Shown in pieces: positions 1 through 9,360 of a stretch of DNA of 64,000 bases. The notes below the pieces were generated by a model. That model was given only the letters and a program-made list of their open reading frames with translations. It did not search any database and had not been told where the DNA came from. A program made the translations under genes and the position numbers. The DNA is from Nyssa sinensis (Eukaryota > Streptophyta > Magnoliopsida > Cornales > Nyssaceae): positions 41,531,706 through 41,595,705 of the forward strand of contig CM018046.1 of NCBI GenBank assembly GCA_008638375.1. Direction: 5' to 3'. How positions within the stretch are numbered: the first letter of the stretch is position 1; every line of letters starts with the position of its first letter.

Positions 1-157
1 AGAGGAAGATGAAGATTACAATGGCGATGACAAGTAAGAAGGCTATCTTCACACTGGGTTGATATGTGCTCAGAGGATCACGATCAAGGAGTAGGAAGAT
101 GAAGCAGAGGCTAATAAGAGGAGGGACTGCATATCTCAGGTCTATATTGGCCTTCAT
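1..157 (-). CDS. Membrane-protein paralogue A, 5' part (runs off window)
   Basis: Start codon is at 155-157 and the reading frame stays open to the window edge, so only about the first 52 residues are visible. It is nearly identical to the start of the gene at 17029-17577, including the N-terminal DLRYAVPPL motif and the first two hydrophobic segments. I chose this ATG rather than a longer reading through the upstream CT/GA repeat because the DLRY motif also sits within a few residues of the first Met in the other two paralogues. Function unknown; an integral membrane protein is inferred from hydrophobicity. It belongs to the left copy of a segmental duplication whose right copy starts near 17420. 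Confidence 0.6.
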   Translation of the reverse strand, partial: MKANIDLRYAVPPLISLCFIFLLLDRDPLSTYQPSVKIAFLLVIAIVIFIFL

Positions 158-185
158 CTTCTGTGTGTCTGGAGTACAATGCACC

Positions 186-188
<3 letters not shown>

Positions 189-232
<44 letters not shown>
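189..232. repeat. (GA)n microsatellite in probable 5' UTR of paralogue A
   Basis: About 22 GA dinucleotides just upstream of the inferred start codon. On the gene strand this is a CT tract. The same tract is present at the same place in paralogue B at 17615-17668. Confidence 0.9.
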
Positions 233-238
<6 letters not shown>

Positions 239-707
239 TGGAATTGGATTGCTTTACGTGTGTAGTTCATATATCTTGGTGAGGGGTCCATTCGGTCAGG
301 TGATGAAAAAGTGTGTTCCAGAGTAGAGAGAAGGGTCATAGAGTTAAAAGATCCGAGATAAAAAGGTCAGAGGTTCAACAGTTCTCACACCCTGATGTGC
401 CTATGGTTTGATTACATTACTTCCTTGTCACGTAGAATAGACAAGGATTTTGTTTAGTCAACAAAGTATTAAAGTCTAGGCAATGAAACGTGGATATGAT
501 TTAAAAATTGATAGGCTCAATGTGCTGCAAACTAGAGAAAGAGTTCAAGGGTTAAAGGTTCAAGAAAAGGTTAGGTGGTTAACGGAATTCAACATTGAGA
601 AGGAGAAAAGAGTTGCTATCAAGGGGACAATGCTAAGAAATTCCCCTACCCAAACCAATCCAATAGTTCATTGCAAAGCAGAGCAGCAGCATAATCTGAA
701 AGATAGA

Positions 708-710
<3 letters not shown>

Positions 711-743
<33 letters not shown>
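711..743. repeat. (TA)n microsatellite, target site of Tat-1
   Basis: Alternating TA run that continues on the other side of the retrotransposon at 12420-12438. The uninterrupted equivalent is at 18166-18198 in copy B, so the element inserted inside the TA tract and its target duplication cannot be read unambiguously. Confidence 0.85.
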
Positions 744-745
<2 letters not shown>

Positions 746-747
<2 letters not shown>

Positions 748-1349
748 ATGCTGCACTTTTTGACTCGCAATAAGTATGGATTCCGCGACCTGTAGAACAC
801 TTAGAAAGATGATCAGAGGACCACCGGATTGGCTCCGGCAGTAGCCGTTCCGATGCTTAAGTAAGTAAAAGGAATTGAAAGACTGTATTGAAAGCCAAAG
901 AATGAGCATAAGAAAATAAGGCGTACCTCTAGGGTTTAATTTATAAGCCGTAGCTTTCCTAAGTTGATTAGGATTCAACGCCATGAATATAGGGATTTGA
1001 TCATCGGAGATTGCAGCTACCTTGCATAGAGATAACCATAGATGGTAGTTTCCTTGTTGAAGACTGCTACCTTGCATAGAGATAACCATAGATGGTAGTT
1101 TCTTTGTTGAAGACCGCTTCCTTATTCCCTGCTCGGCACCCGCTAAGGCGGTGACGAGTTCTGGAGTGTTGGTCTGGGCCCTGTGATCTGTTCTGGATAT
1201 ATATGTTCGGCTACTTCCGACCTTATATGGTGATCTGGATGCTTGAGCTTTTAGTTATTGGCTGAGTGAGAATCATGTTTGCTGAGCATAGGTCGGACTG
1301 TGGTCACACGTGTCAAGTGTTGATTGGCCTGTTCTTTTATGGTATATCA
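746..1349 (-). repeat. Tat-1 3' LTR
   Basis: 604-base LTR with TG/CA termini; on the element strand it begins TGATATACC and ends GCATCA. It matches 11798-12419. A unit of about 50 bases containing CTTGCATAGAGATAACC is present twice within it. Confidence 0.93.
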
Positions 1350-1353
1350 ATTA

Positions 1354-1363
1354 CTCCCCCCCC
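1354..1363 (-). promoter_or_regulatory. Tat-1 polypurine tract
   Basis: On the minus strand a G-run followed by AG (GGGGGGGGAG) lies four bases from the 3' LTR, the expected plus-strand priming site. The same tract is found in Tat-2 at 33504-33513. Confidence 0.8.
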
Positions 1364-1581
1364 AAGTCCTAGTTTGATGCTAGCAAGCAACTAGGGCTAA
1401 GCCTTTTTCGGAGAGTCATGTGTCTTGTCCGTTCGCCTTCCAAGGCATTTATTGCGCAGCCGGAGATTAAGTCCTTTCAAGGTCATCACTGTACTGGGCT
1501 GATAGTTGGGTTTCTCGAAATCATCATTATTCCGAACCGTCATGGCGTTTGGGCTTGGTGGGTCCCTTTTGATACTGTGCT

Positions 1582-1589
1582 TATAAATA
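1582..1589 (+). promoter_or_regulatory. TATA box of Tat-1 antisense gene 1
   Basis: TATAAATA about 170 bases before the start codon at 1759. The equivalent position in Tat-2 (33277-33284, minus) is also TATAAATA. Conservation in two diverged copies supports a real promoter. Confidence 0.65.
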
Positions 1590-1758
1590 CGAGATGAGAT
1601 TTTGGAATGACCTTTTCCCCGTCATTTTCACTGTGCTAGAAGATTTCATTCGCCATTGTTGGTTCGTGCGACCTTGAAGAATACCGATTCCCTGAGTTAG
1701 AACAGGTTCAACTGATTTTTCCTCTTCTCTTGCTTCTTTCTTCTTAAGTCCGGGAATA

Positions 1759-3677
1759 ATGTCTGCTCCTTCTGAATCCCCAATTGTAAATGAGGGAGTG
1801 GGAAATCTTCCTGAGATGGCCGTACCGTCTTCTGTGGAAGATGTGGGTAATCTTGCTCCCGAAGTTATTGGGGAGATGCCTGTTGATCCTCCCGCTAGTC
1901 TTGGGGTTAGGATAGTTGATGCTTTTGAGGAGCCCCAAGACAGGGCTGGGGAGACCTCTGGTAGGTCTTCCCGTAAAGAAGAGGGTGAGAGTGCTGTCAC
2001 TCAGAGCCTTTTGGACGAATGGAGGGTGAAATTCAAATTTCCCTCAAATGTGACCTACAGAGTGCCAGGCCCCATGGATCGTCCCCATAATGTTGAAGCC
2101 GGAGAGATTTGTGTTTACCTTGCCTGGTTTGAAATGGGCTTGAGACTCCCATTGCCGGATTTAGTTAGGCAATTCTTTTGTTGGTACAGGCTCTGCCCTG
2201 CCGACCTGAATCTCAATAGTTGGCGGCAGCTTTTAGGGTTTGTGGTGTTGGGACACCTGAACAAGGTGGATGTGTCTCTGGACTTGATCCGTAGTAACAT
2301 GGATCTGAAGTTCAAGCAAGCAGAGGGCCTTTTCTATATGTCCTTCGAGAAGGGGCTCCGACCCCTGTCCTCTGTTCCCACTTCTAACAAAACGTGGAAG
2401 AAGTGGTACTTCTTCGTCGGAGGAGGATGGGAGCATGAAGGCTTTCAGGAAGGAGAGGCCTCGTCGTTCCCTCGTGTTACGGGTCATAAGGGTGAGGCTT
2501 ATTCTTTTAGACTTACTTTTAGCCTTGTTATGCCTTCCGAACTGATAAACTGATATATCTTTCCTTACTTGTGTGTAGTTAGGAGTGTTTGGAAGAGGTT
2601 TGATTTTACTGAAGCACTGCGGGATCAGTACTGAGCACTGCTTTCGACTCCTGATCAGGCTCATTCTGTCATTATAACTCCAGCAAACTTGATGGCTGCC
2701 CGTAATGCGGAGCTTAAGAAGAGGTTGACGTCAAAATGGGCTGTGCCGGAGGCCCTAGTGGTGGGGGAGTCTTCCTTCTGAGCTGAGCCTGATGCCCCTC
2801 TTGAAGTAAAGAGGAGGAGGTTGATTTCCGGCTCTCCTGAGCCAGCCCCTGCCGAGGCTGAGAAGGAGGCTGAACCTACCGTCCCTGTTTCGGCTGCTCC
2901 TCGTGCCTCTTCTGGTCCGAGCAGGAGGACTAGGAAGGGGAAAGCACCTGCTGCACCGTCCGAGCCGTTTAATGAGCCAGACTATCAGATTGTCAAGAGG
3001 GCATTTGATCAAATATGGGCTCATGGCCTGCACCGATACAGAGAGGATAACCCCTCCAAGCTGATGACTGAAATGATGAATCTCCAGATGATGGTAGCTT
3101 CTGAAGCTTTTTCTTGACTTTTCTGTTTGTCTGTTCGTTCAATCTAAATCGTCTGTCTTGCTTTGTGCAGAGTATGCATAGCTTGGCTGCTCTGATGGTG
3201 ACCCCCATGGGCCTTGAGGAGGCCGAGAAGTTGAGGGCTGAAGTGGAAGAGATGAAGATGGAGCTTGGGACAGCCCGATCCAAGATTCAGAGCATTGAGG
3301 GGGATCTGAAGGAAGCTACCACCAACCTTACCGTGGCAGAGTCTGAGAGGGACATAAATGCTCAGAAGGTTGAGGGGCTTGAGGCGGAGTTGGTTAATCT
3401 CCGGAGTTCCTTCGATCAGAAGGTTCAGGAGGCAACTGATCATGCCAGGGCTGAGACTGAGATGATATTGAAAGATGAAGTTGACCTGATGGGTGATGAG
3501 CTGATCCTGTTTGGTTTTGAAAGCTTCTGAACTAGATTCCAGATTCAGTTCCCAGGTTTCAACGTTTCGTCAATCGTTCCTCCTGAACCTACCTCATCTC
3601 GTCCTAATCCGGACAAGATGGCTGGGGCTAAGGCCCTTAACTTGGAAGAGGACGCAGGCCCTTCTGGGAAGTCTTGA
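1759..3677 (+). pseudogene. Tat-1 antisense gene 1: Transposase_28-like, coiled-coil, three exons
   Basis: Runs opposite to gag-pol. Proposed exons are 1759-2491, 2579-3093 and 3171-3677 (733, 515 and 507 bases), with GT-AG introns of 87 and 77 bases. They join in frame to 585 codons. Exon 1 carries a globular region (PGPMDRPHN, GLRLPLPDLVRQFF, LLGFVVLGHLNKVD) resembling the 'putative gypsy-type transposon' family (Transposase_28, from memory). Exon 2 is Pro/Glu/Arg-rich with a KRRR stretch that could be a nuclear signal. Exon 3 is a long heptad-like coiled coil. Stops at 2632, 2779 and 3528 are all TGA where Tat-2 has CGA, so the ancestral frame was open. TATA is at 1582 and AATAAA at 3739. 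Role unknown; antisense genes in this position are known in Tat elements such as maize Grande. Confidence 0.75.
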
Positions 3678-3738
3678 GGCTTGATGGGTTTTTATTTTTG
3701 CTACCTCCTTTTGATGTAATGAATGTATTCTTTTGATC

Positions 3739-3744
3739 AATAAA
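3739..3744 (+). terminator. Poly(A) signal of Tat-1 antisense gene 1
   Basis: AATAAA in the context ATCAATAAAATTGA, about 60 bases after the stop. The same signal is at 31205-31210 (minus) in Tat-2. Confidence 0.6.
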
Positions 3745-4397
3745 ATTGACTTTCTTTTAGATTCTCCTTGTGTTCCTCCCTTCTGTGCAATTTTGTCGTA
3801 AGTGTGGCTGCTCTGAGCCTTTTTCATGTTAGATCAACTGTTCAGCAATCAATAGTCGCTTTTTGAACTTCGATACTTGTCACTGAATAGTGAATGTAGA
3901 CTAACTTTAACTGCCTTATTATAATAAGACAAGAAAGTAAATATAATTAGATAGACAGAGCCTGATAGAGTGGGAGTAGACTTCTGTAGAGTTCTGAGAT
4001 AGACTGCTCTGAATCAAGAGCTTGTGAAGATAACCAAGCAGCTTGTGCTTGTCATTATGATGCTCGGTATGCTGAATACTCAGGATTGGGATATATCTGA
4101 GCTGTTTGGGCTTTGTCATATGACTTGGCCTGTCATAAAAATAGTTAAGACTGGAAGATCTGAATCTTGAATAGGGGGTCTGTACAATTAGACTTTGTTC
4201 CCCTCTCTGCCGATTCGGGAGCTTCAGTGCCGGACTGTGGCCTCTGTTTAGAGAGTTCTGTACCTTGTCCCTTGGTATATCGAAGAGGCATATTTACTGC
4301 ACTGTTTATTTATTCGACCTCTGTTTAGGATTTCGAGGCCACTCTCTTTTTCACCGTTGCGACGGTTCAGCTGGGTGGCTTTTGGACTTCAAGGGTC

Positions 4398-4405
4398 TAT
4401 ATAAA
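4398..4405 (+). promoter_or_regulatory. TATA box of Tat-1 antisense gene 2
   Basis: TATATAAA about 100 bases before the ATG at 4507. It is conserved with its flanks in Tat-2 (30556-30563, minus). The spacing fits a transcription start about 30 bases downstream and a short leader. Confidence 0.65.
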
Positions 4406-4506
4406 TGGAAACGAGGGCACACAGTTGCACTCAACCTTTTGATTTCAAATTGTCCCCTTGTGAGAGAGACTTCATATGCTGCCGGAGTTTTGTCACTCGT
4501 CCGGAA

Positions 4507-4827
4507 ATGATGGGTGATTCCTTGCCTGAGTTAGGAACGATTAAACTGTGGCCGAGAGTTAACCTTCCCCTATTTTCAGTCTCCAAGGAAGGATTGAAGG
4601 AGGTACAAGTCTTCTTGTTTCCTCTGACATCCGGTCGAGATTCCTCCGATTGGTGGTGGCCTTTCCTTGATTCAACTGAGGCCTGGAGCGTCGGTGATGT
4701 AGACGCAAGTGGGGTGCCTCCTCTTCTTCATGCCTTGTCTCAATTTGGCTGGGGTGAAACAGACGGTGTGAAGAAGAAGATTGAAGGTCCCCTGAGACCC
4801 AGAGCCCTCATCATCCATTGGTCGTGA
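4507..4827 (+). CDS. Tat-1 antisense gene 2: conserved protein of about 106 residues, unknown
   Basis: Second reading frame on the strand opposite gag-pol, starting MMGDSLPELG. An in-frame start further upstream at 4405 overlaps the TATA box and is unlikely. The Tat-2 copy (30128-30454, minus) matches at about 93 of 106 residues by eye, with no internal stop in either. Conserved stretches are IKLWPRVNLPLFSVSKEGLK, GRDSSDWW, STEAWSVGDVDAS and GWGETDGVKKKIEGPL. It is soluble-looking and tryptophan-rich, with no motif I recognise. After the stop, a further acidic stretch (SDSDDE) is readable in a shifted frame, so the original protein may have been longer. A minisatellite and AATAAA follow. Confidence 0.6.
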   Translation: MMGDSLPELGTIKLWPRVNLPLFSVSKEGLKEVQVFLFPLTSGRDSSDWWWPFLDSTEAWSVGDVDASGVPPLLHALSQFGWGETDGVKKKIEGPLRPRALIIHWS

Positions 4828-4983
4828 GGCCAGTGATAGTGATGATGAAATGGCTGGGCGCTCCTTGATGCAGACTGGGGTTCAGGGCCTCTTCCTTTCA
4901 AATGGAGCCGGCGGCGGCGGTAATGGAAGTTGTGAATCCTATGCCCTTTTATCATCCCGTGAGGGAAAGCCAACATGTTGAGA

Positions 4984-5075
4984 ATTGTAGCTTCTGTAAT
5001 AGCTTCTGTAATAGATTCTGTAATAGCTTCTGTAATAGATTCTGTAATAGCTTCTGTAGTAGCTTCTGTAGTGAT
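4984..5075 (+). repeat. 12-bp minisatellite in 3' UTR of antisense gene 2 (Tat-1)
   Basis: About seven copies of AGCTTCTGTAAT with A/G-TTC variants, ending shortly before the AATAAA at 5109. The homologous array in Tat-2 is at 29849-29975. Confidence 0.85.
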
Positions 5076-5108
5076 GTGTTTGTACTGATGTAAATCTTCT
5101 GATTTATC

Positions 5109-5114
5109 AATAAA
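5109..5114 (+). terminator. Poly(A) signal of Tat-1 antisense gene 2
   Basis: AATAAA in the context ATCAATAAAATCGA, almost the same context as the signal of antisense gene 1 at 3739. Present also in Tat-2 at 29826-29831 (minus). Confidence 0.6.
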
Positions 5115-5445
5115 ATCGAATCTCTTTTTCTCAGATATGATGTCTTTGTATTCGATTGTGCTTTTCTGTAGTTAAAATTCTTTCTCGTGCGCCTCTGAAT
5201 GTTCTGAGAATGAATCAAAGAAACCTTTAGAAAAATGCTTGAATCAAAGTGTTTCACTCCTGATCGGTACCATAGTACTTGTTGTTCGTTTGACAGATAA
5301 GCCAAGCAATATAGATATCAGATTTGAGGTGTTCCGATCTAAGAAACTTTAGTTTGTAGATGTCCGGGACTTCTGTCTTTGGATGGACTAGATCATAGAG
5401 TTTGCTAATCGAAGACGGACCAGGCTCGGAAGGCCTGTGCATTAG

Positions 5446-6000
5446 AGTGGTCTAGGCTCTAGAGGCCTGTATATTTAAGAAATAGACCAAGTATTTAAGA
5501 CCTGTATACTATGGACCAAGCTCTGAAGGCCTGTGCATTATAGATGGACCAAGTACTGAGACTTGTACATTTATGGACCAGGCTCTGGAGGCCTGTGCAT
5601 TAATAGATGGACCAAGTATTGAAACTTGTACATTTATGGACCAGGCTCTGGAGGCCTGTGCATTAATAGATGGACCAAGTATTGAAACTTGTACATTTAT
5701 GGACCAGGCTCTAGAGGCCTGTGCATTAATAAATGGACCAAGTATTGAAACTTGTACATTTATGGACCAGGCTCTAGAAGCCTGTGCATTGATAGATGGA
5801 CCAAGTGTTGAAACTTGTACATTTATGGACCAGGCTCTGGAGGCCTGTGCATTAATAGATGGACCAAGTGTTGAAACTTGTACATTTATGGACCAGGCTC
5901 TGGAGGCCTGTGCATTGATAGATGGACCAAGTACGAAGACTTGTACATTTATGGACCAGGCTCTGGAGGCCTGTGCATTAATAGATGGACACTTTATGGA
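5446..6000 (-). repeat. Tat-1 palindrome (hairpin) tandem array, 63-bp unit
   Basis: Regular 63-base units from about 5573 to 5998 (nearly seven), with degenerate units down to about 5446. On the element strand each unit has two palindromes in a fixed frame of ATGCA or ATGTA before and GTCCAT after: CAGGC-loop-GCCTG and CAAGT-loop-ACTTG. The array starts within about 20 bases of the pol stop codon. Long open frames on both strands arise because the unit is a multiple of three and lacks stops; I do not call them genes. Confidence 0.9.
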
Positions 6001-6017
6001 AGTAAAAGAAAATCTCT

Positions 6018-9000
6018 CTACTGATAATACTTCCGTAAGTGTTCCACATTCCATGGCCTAGGAACAGACTTCCCAGTCATGTCTTCTAGCCAGTAGGTGG
6101 TAAGTCGAACAACCTTTGTTACTTTGTAGGGGCCTTCCCAGTTTGGTGACAACTTTCCCATAGTGGGATCCTTGGTGTTTTGAAAGACTCTTCTTAAGAC
6201 GAAGTCTCCAACTTGAAAGCTGACCGTCTTGAGTCCTACCTTGGATTTGTTGACCATTCTCTGTTGCTAGGCTTCCATTCTGATGCTGGCTTGATCCCTT
6301 CTCTCTTCGAGCAAATCCAAGTTTTCCATTAGCTGCCGATCATTGGATTCTTGCTCGAAGGCCTCAGTCCTCAGGGATGGCATATCGATCTCAACCGGAA
6401 TTACTGCTTCTGTTCCATAGGCTAGTGAGAAGGGAGTTTCAGAGGTAGGAGTTTTTCTGGTTGTTCTGTAGGCCCAAAGAACCCCAGGGAGTTCTTCTGC
6501 CCATTTTCCTTTGGCCTGTTCCAACCTCTTCTTTAACCCGTTAAGGATTGTTCGGTTGGTGACCTCTGCTTGCCCGTTTGCTTGTGGATGGCTTGGAGAG
6601 GCAAAGTGTTGCCTGATGTTGAGATTTTCGCAGAATGCCTTGAAGCCTTTACCAGTGAATTGTGTCCCATTGTCTGATATAATTACACGTGGTATGCCGA
6701 ACCTGCACACAATGTTCTTCCAGGTGAAGCTCTCAACTTCCTTTTCTGTGATATGTGTTAAAGGCTCGGCTTCGGCCCATTTAGAAAAATAGTCAATGGC
6801 CACCAAGAGATATTTCCTGTTTGGAGGTGCCTTTGGTAATGGACCCACGATGTCCATCCCCCACTGAGCAAAGGGCTAAGGACTAGGAATCGGGATAAGC
6901 TCATGATGAGGCTGATGTTGGTACAGCGCAAATCTTTGGCATTTGTCACACTTCCGAACATATTCTTTTGCCTGCTTTAGCATGCCGGGCCAGTAGTAAC
7001 CCTGTGATAGAGCTCAGTGGGCTATAGTTCTGCCCCCATTATGATTCCCGCAGATTCCCTCATGTATTTCAGCCAAGACACATTGTGACTCGTCTGGAGC
7101 CAAGCATTTTAATAGAGGTTGAGAATACGACCTTCTATAAAGCTTGTTGTTCAGGATCAGGTACCGAGCCGCTCTGATTCGGATTCTCCTGGCTTTGTTT
7201 TATCCTCTGGGAGGAGCTCGGATCTTAGATACTAGAGGATTGGAGTCATCCAGTTCTGGGGCTGTTCATCAATTTGAGCAATTGGTGCTTCCTCAATGCT
7301 GGATCCTGGCTGAAAGGAGATTTTGATCGTGGAGTCTGCTTCAGATTTGAGGCGGGAGGCCATGTTAGCCAGAGCATCTGCTCTGCAATTCTGGCTTCTC
7401 TCGATTTTCTGGATAGTGAATGTCTGGAAGGAATGCTTCAAGCGGTTTACCAGTTCGGAGTACCGGAGCATCCTATCATCTTTAATGGCAAATTCTCCCA
7501 AGACCTGGCTTACTACTAGTTGGGAGTCAGAGAAGACATCAAGGTTCTGAGCCTCGCATTCCAAGGCAAGTTTCATGCCTAAGATTAGGGCTTCATATTC
7601 GGCTTCGTTATTAGAAGCTTTGAATCCCAGCTGACTGCTTTTTCTGACGTGAGCCCATCAGGGGACTGTAGCACCAGGCCTACCCCTGAGCCATGATCAG
7701 TTGACGATCCATCAATGTACAGCAGCCAGGTTCCCGAAGTTTCGGTGACTTGTGTTTTGTTCTGAAGTGCCGGGGTGAACTCGGCTACGAAATCAGCTAA
7801 GGCCTGCCCTTTGATGGAGTTTCGGGGTACATATGATATGTCGAACTCCCCTAGCTCCACAGACCACTTCACCAATCTTCTCGATACCTCAGGTTTCCTC
7901 AGTATTGACTTCAGAGGATAGGCAGTTGGGATCTCGATTGGATGGGCCTGGAAATAAGGTCGAAGTTTCCGAGCTGATATGACCAAGGCATAGGCCAGTT
8001 TCTCTACTTCTGGGTATCTTTTTTCTGTGTCGAGTAGTGCCCTACTGACATAGAAAATAGGCCTCTGTGCTCCTCTGTCCTGTCTGATCAATGCGGAGCT
8101 GACCGCGTTTTCGGAAACTGCAAGGTACAGGAGTAGCTTTTCTCCTTGTACTGGTTTTGACAGGAGCTCTGGAGAGGCTAGATACTCCTTTAGTTCTTGA
8201 AAGGATTTCTCGCAGTCTTCCGTCCACTACAGAGCTTTGCTGCCCTTCAGGGCTTTGAAGAAAGGTAGGCAGCGATCAGTGGACTTGGATATAAATCTAC
8301 TCAGGGCCGCAATTCTGCCATTCAGCGCCTGGATTTCCTTTTTGGTTTTTGGCGACTTCAGCCCAATCAGGGCTTGGATCTGAGTGGGGTCTGCTTCGAC
8401 ACCTGGTTGAGAGACAATGTATCCCAAGAATTTTCCCTTCGTAACTCCGAAGGTACATTTCGAGGGGTTGAGCTTCATCCTATGTTGTCTGAGGATATCG
8501 AAGGTCTGGGCTAAGTGCTGGAGGTGGCTGTCTTTCTGAAGACTCTTTACCAGCATATCGTCGATGTATACTTCCATGGTGCTGCCGAGCAGTGGGCTGA
8601 ACATTTTGTTCACCAGCCGCTGGTAAGTGGCTCCAGCATTCTTCAAACCGAAAGGCATCACTCTATAGTAGTAGAGTCCTCTTTCGGTTATGAAGGCAGT
8701 TTTCTCCTGATCTGGAGGGTACATCTGGATCTGGTTGTATCCAGAGTAGGCATCCATGAAACTCATAAGCTCATGCCCTGCAGTGGCATCAACCAGTTGA
8801 TCTATTCTTGGCAGTGGAAAGCTGTCCTTGGGGCATGCCTTGTTGAGATCTGTATAATCAACGCAGACTCTCCACTTGCCGTTCTTCTTCTTGACAAGCA
8901 CGTTGTTGGCTAGCCACTCGGGATAGAATACTTCCCGTATCATCCTGGCATCCAGCAGCCTTTGGACTTCTTCGTTTATAATTCGATGCCGTTCAGGAGC

Positions 9001-9357
9001 AATCGGCCTCCTCTTCTGTCTGACTGGCGGGTGATCCGGATCTACCATCAGTTTGTGAGTTATAAGATTAGGATCTATTCCCTCCATGTCTCTGGTCTCC
9101 CAAGCAAAGATAGAGAGGTTGTTTTTTAAAAACCTGACTATCTTTTCCTGCTCGGTGTGTGCTAGGTCTGGGCCGATGTACAAGTAACGCCCCTCTGCTT
9201 CTGAACTGACCAGTACTTTAATGGGCTCGCCAACAGGTTTGGCTCGGCTGTCGCGTCCCCTTGGGCTTAGGGGTTCTTCAATGCCGTATGGGCAATCTTC
9301 CACCTCGAGAGAGTGAGTGAATACCAGATCTGCACAATCCCGAGTGTGCTGTAATTG
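6018..9357 (-). pseudogene. pol: Tat-1 pol (RT, RNase H, second RNase H, integrase), broken
   Basis: Follows gag-protease in the same frame across the UAG at 9358-9360. RT around 8900-8500 has the YIDD catalytic box. A degenerate first RNase H follows, then a second RNase H with YIDGSS, NEAEYDAL and FSDSQLVVSQ near 7740-7400, the extra domain typical of the Tat/Ogre group. Integrase near 6860-6270 shows VAIDYFSKW, ISDNGTQF and GQAEVTNR (the D, D and E positions) and the C-terminal GPYKVTKV region, with no chromodomain. Breaks relative to Tat-2: stops at 8227, 7232 and about 6264, a one-base deletion near 7630, and multiple lesions between about 7230 and 6860 that destroy the integrase zinc region. 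Confidence 0.9.
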
Positions 9358-9360
9358 CTA
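9352..9360 (-). promoter_or_regulatory. Putative stop-readthrough site between gag-protease and pol (Tat-1)
   Basis: The gag-protease frame ends with UAG directly followed by CAA-UUA, and the frame continues open into pol. UAG-CAR-YYA is the known leaky context of tobamovirus replicase genes. The identical context is in Tat-2 at 25123-25131. Confidence 0.65.

Larger units (their letters stand above)
158..745. other. Upstream region of paralogue A (copy A of host duplication)
   Basis: Non-coding sequence closely matching 17578-18200. It contains a (GA)n tract 30-75 bases upstream of the start codon and ends in a (TA)n tract. The short open frames here are created by the microsatellites. The match resumes at 12420 on the far side of the Tat-1 insertion. 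Confidence 0.7.

Noticed and set aside
66..339. Frames through the GA/CT tract with Glu-Arg or Ser-Leu repeats (also at 17583-17852), and the longer start of paralogue B at 17727
   Set aside because: Microsatellite translation; the leader is not shared by paralogues C and D, which start close to the DLRY motif.
646..1089. 147-codon minus-strand frame in the Tat-1 LTR and its copy at 11770-12141
   Set aside because: Lies in the LTR, partly over the TA repeat, and does not persist as a frame in the Tat-2 LTR.
4902..5093. Cys/Phe/Ser/Asn-repeat peptide (SFCNSFCNR) and the Ile-Thr-Glu-Val repeat frames near 29725-30062
   Set aside because: Both are readings of the 12-base minisatellite in the antisense 3' UTR.
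5509..6061. Open frames of 162 and 181 codons on opposite strands (MDQALEACALIDGPS-type repeats)
   Set aside because: They follow the 63-base palindrome unit, which is divisible by three and lacks stops on both strands. No promoter, no similarity outside the repeat.
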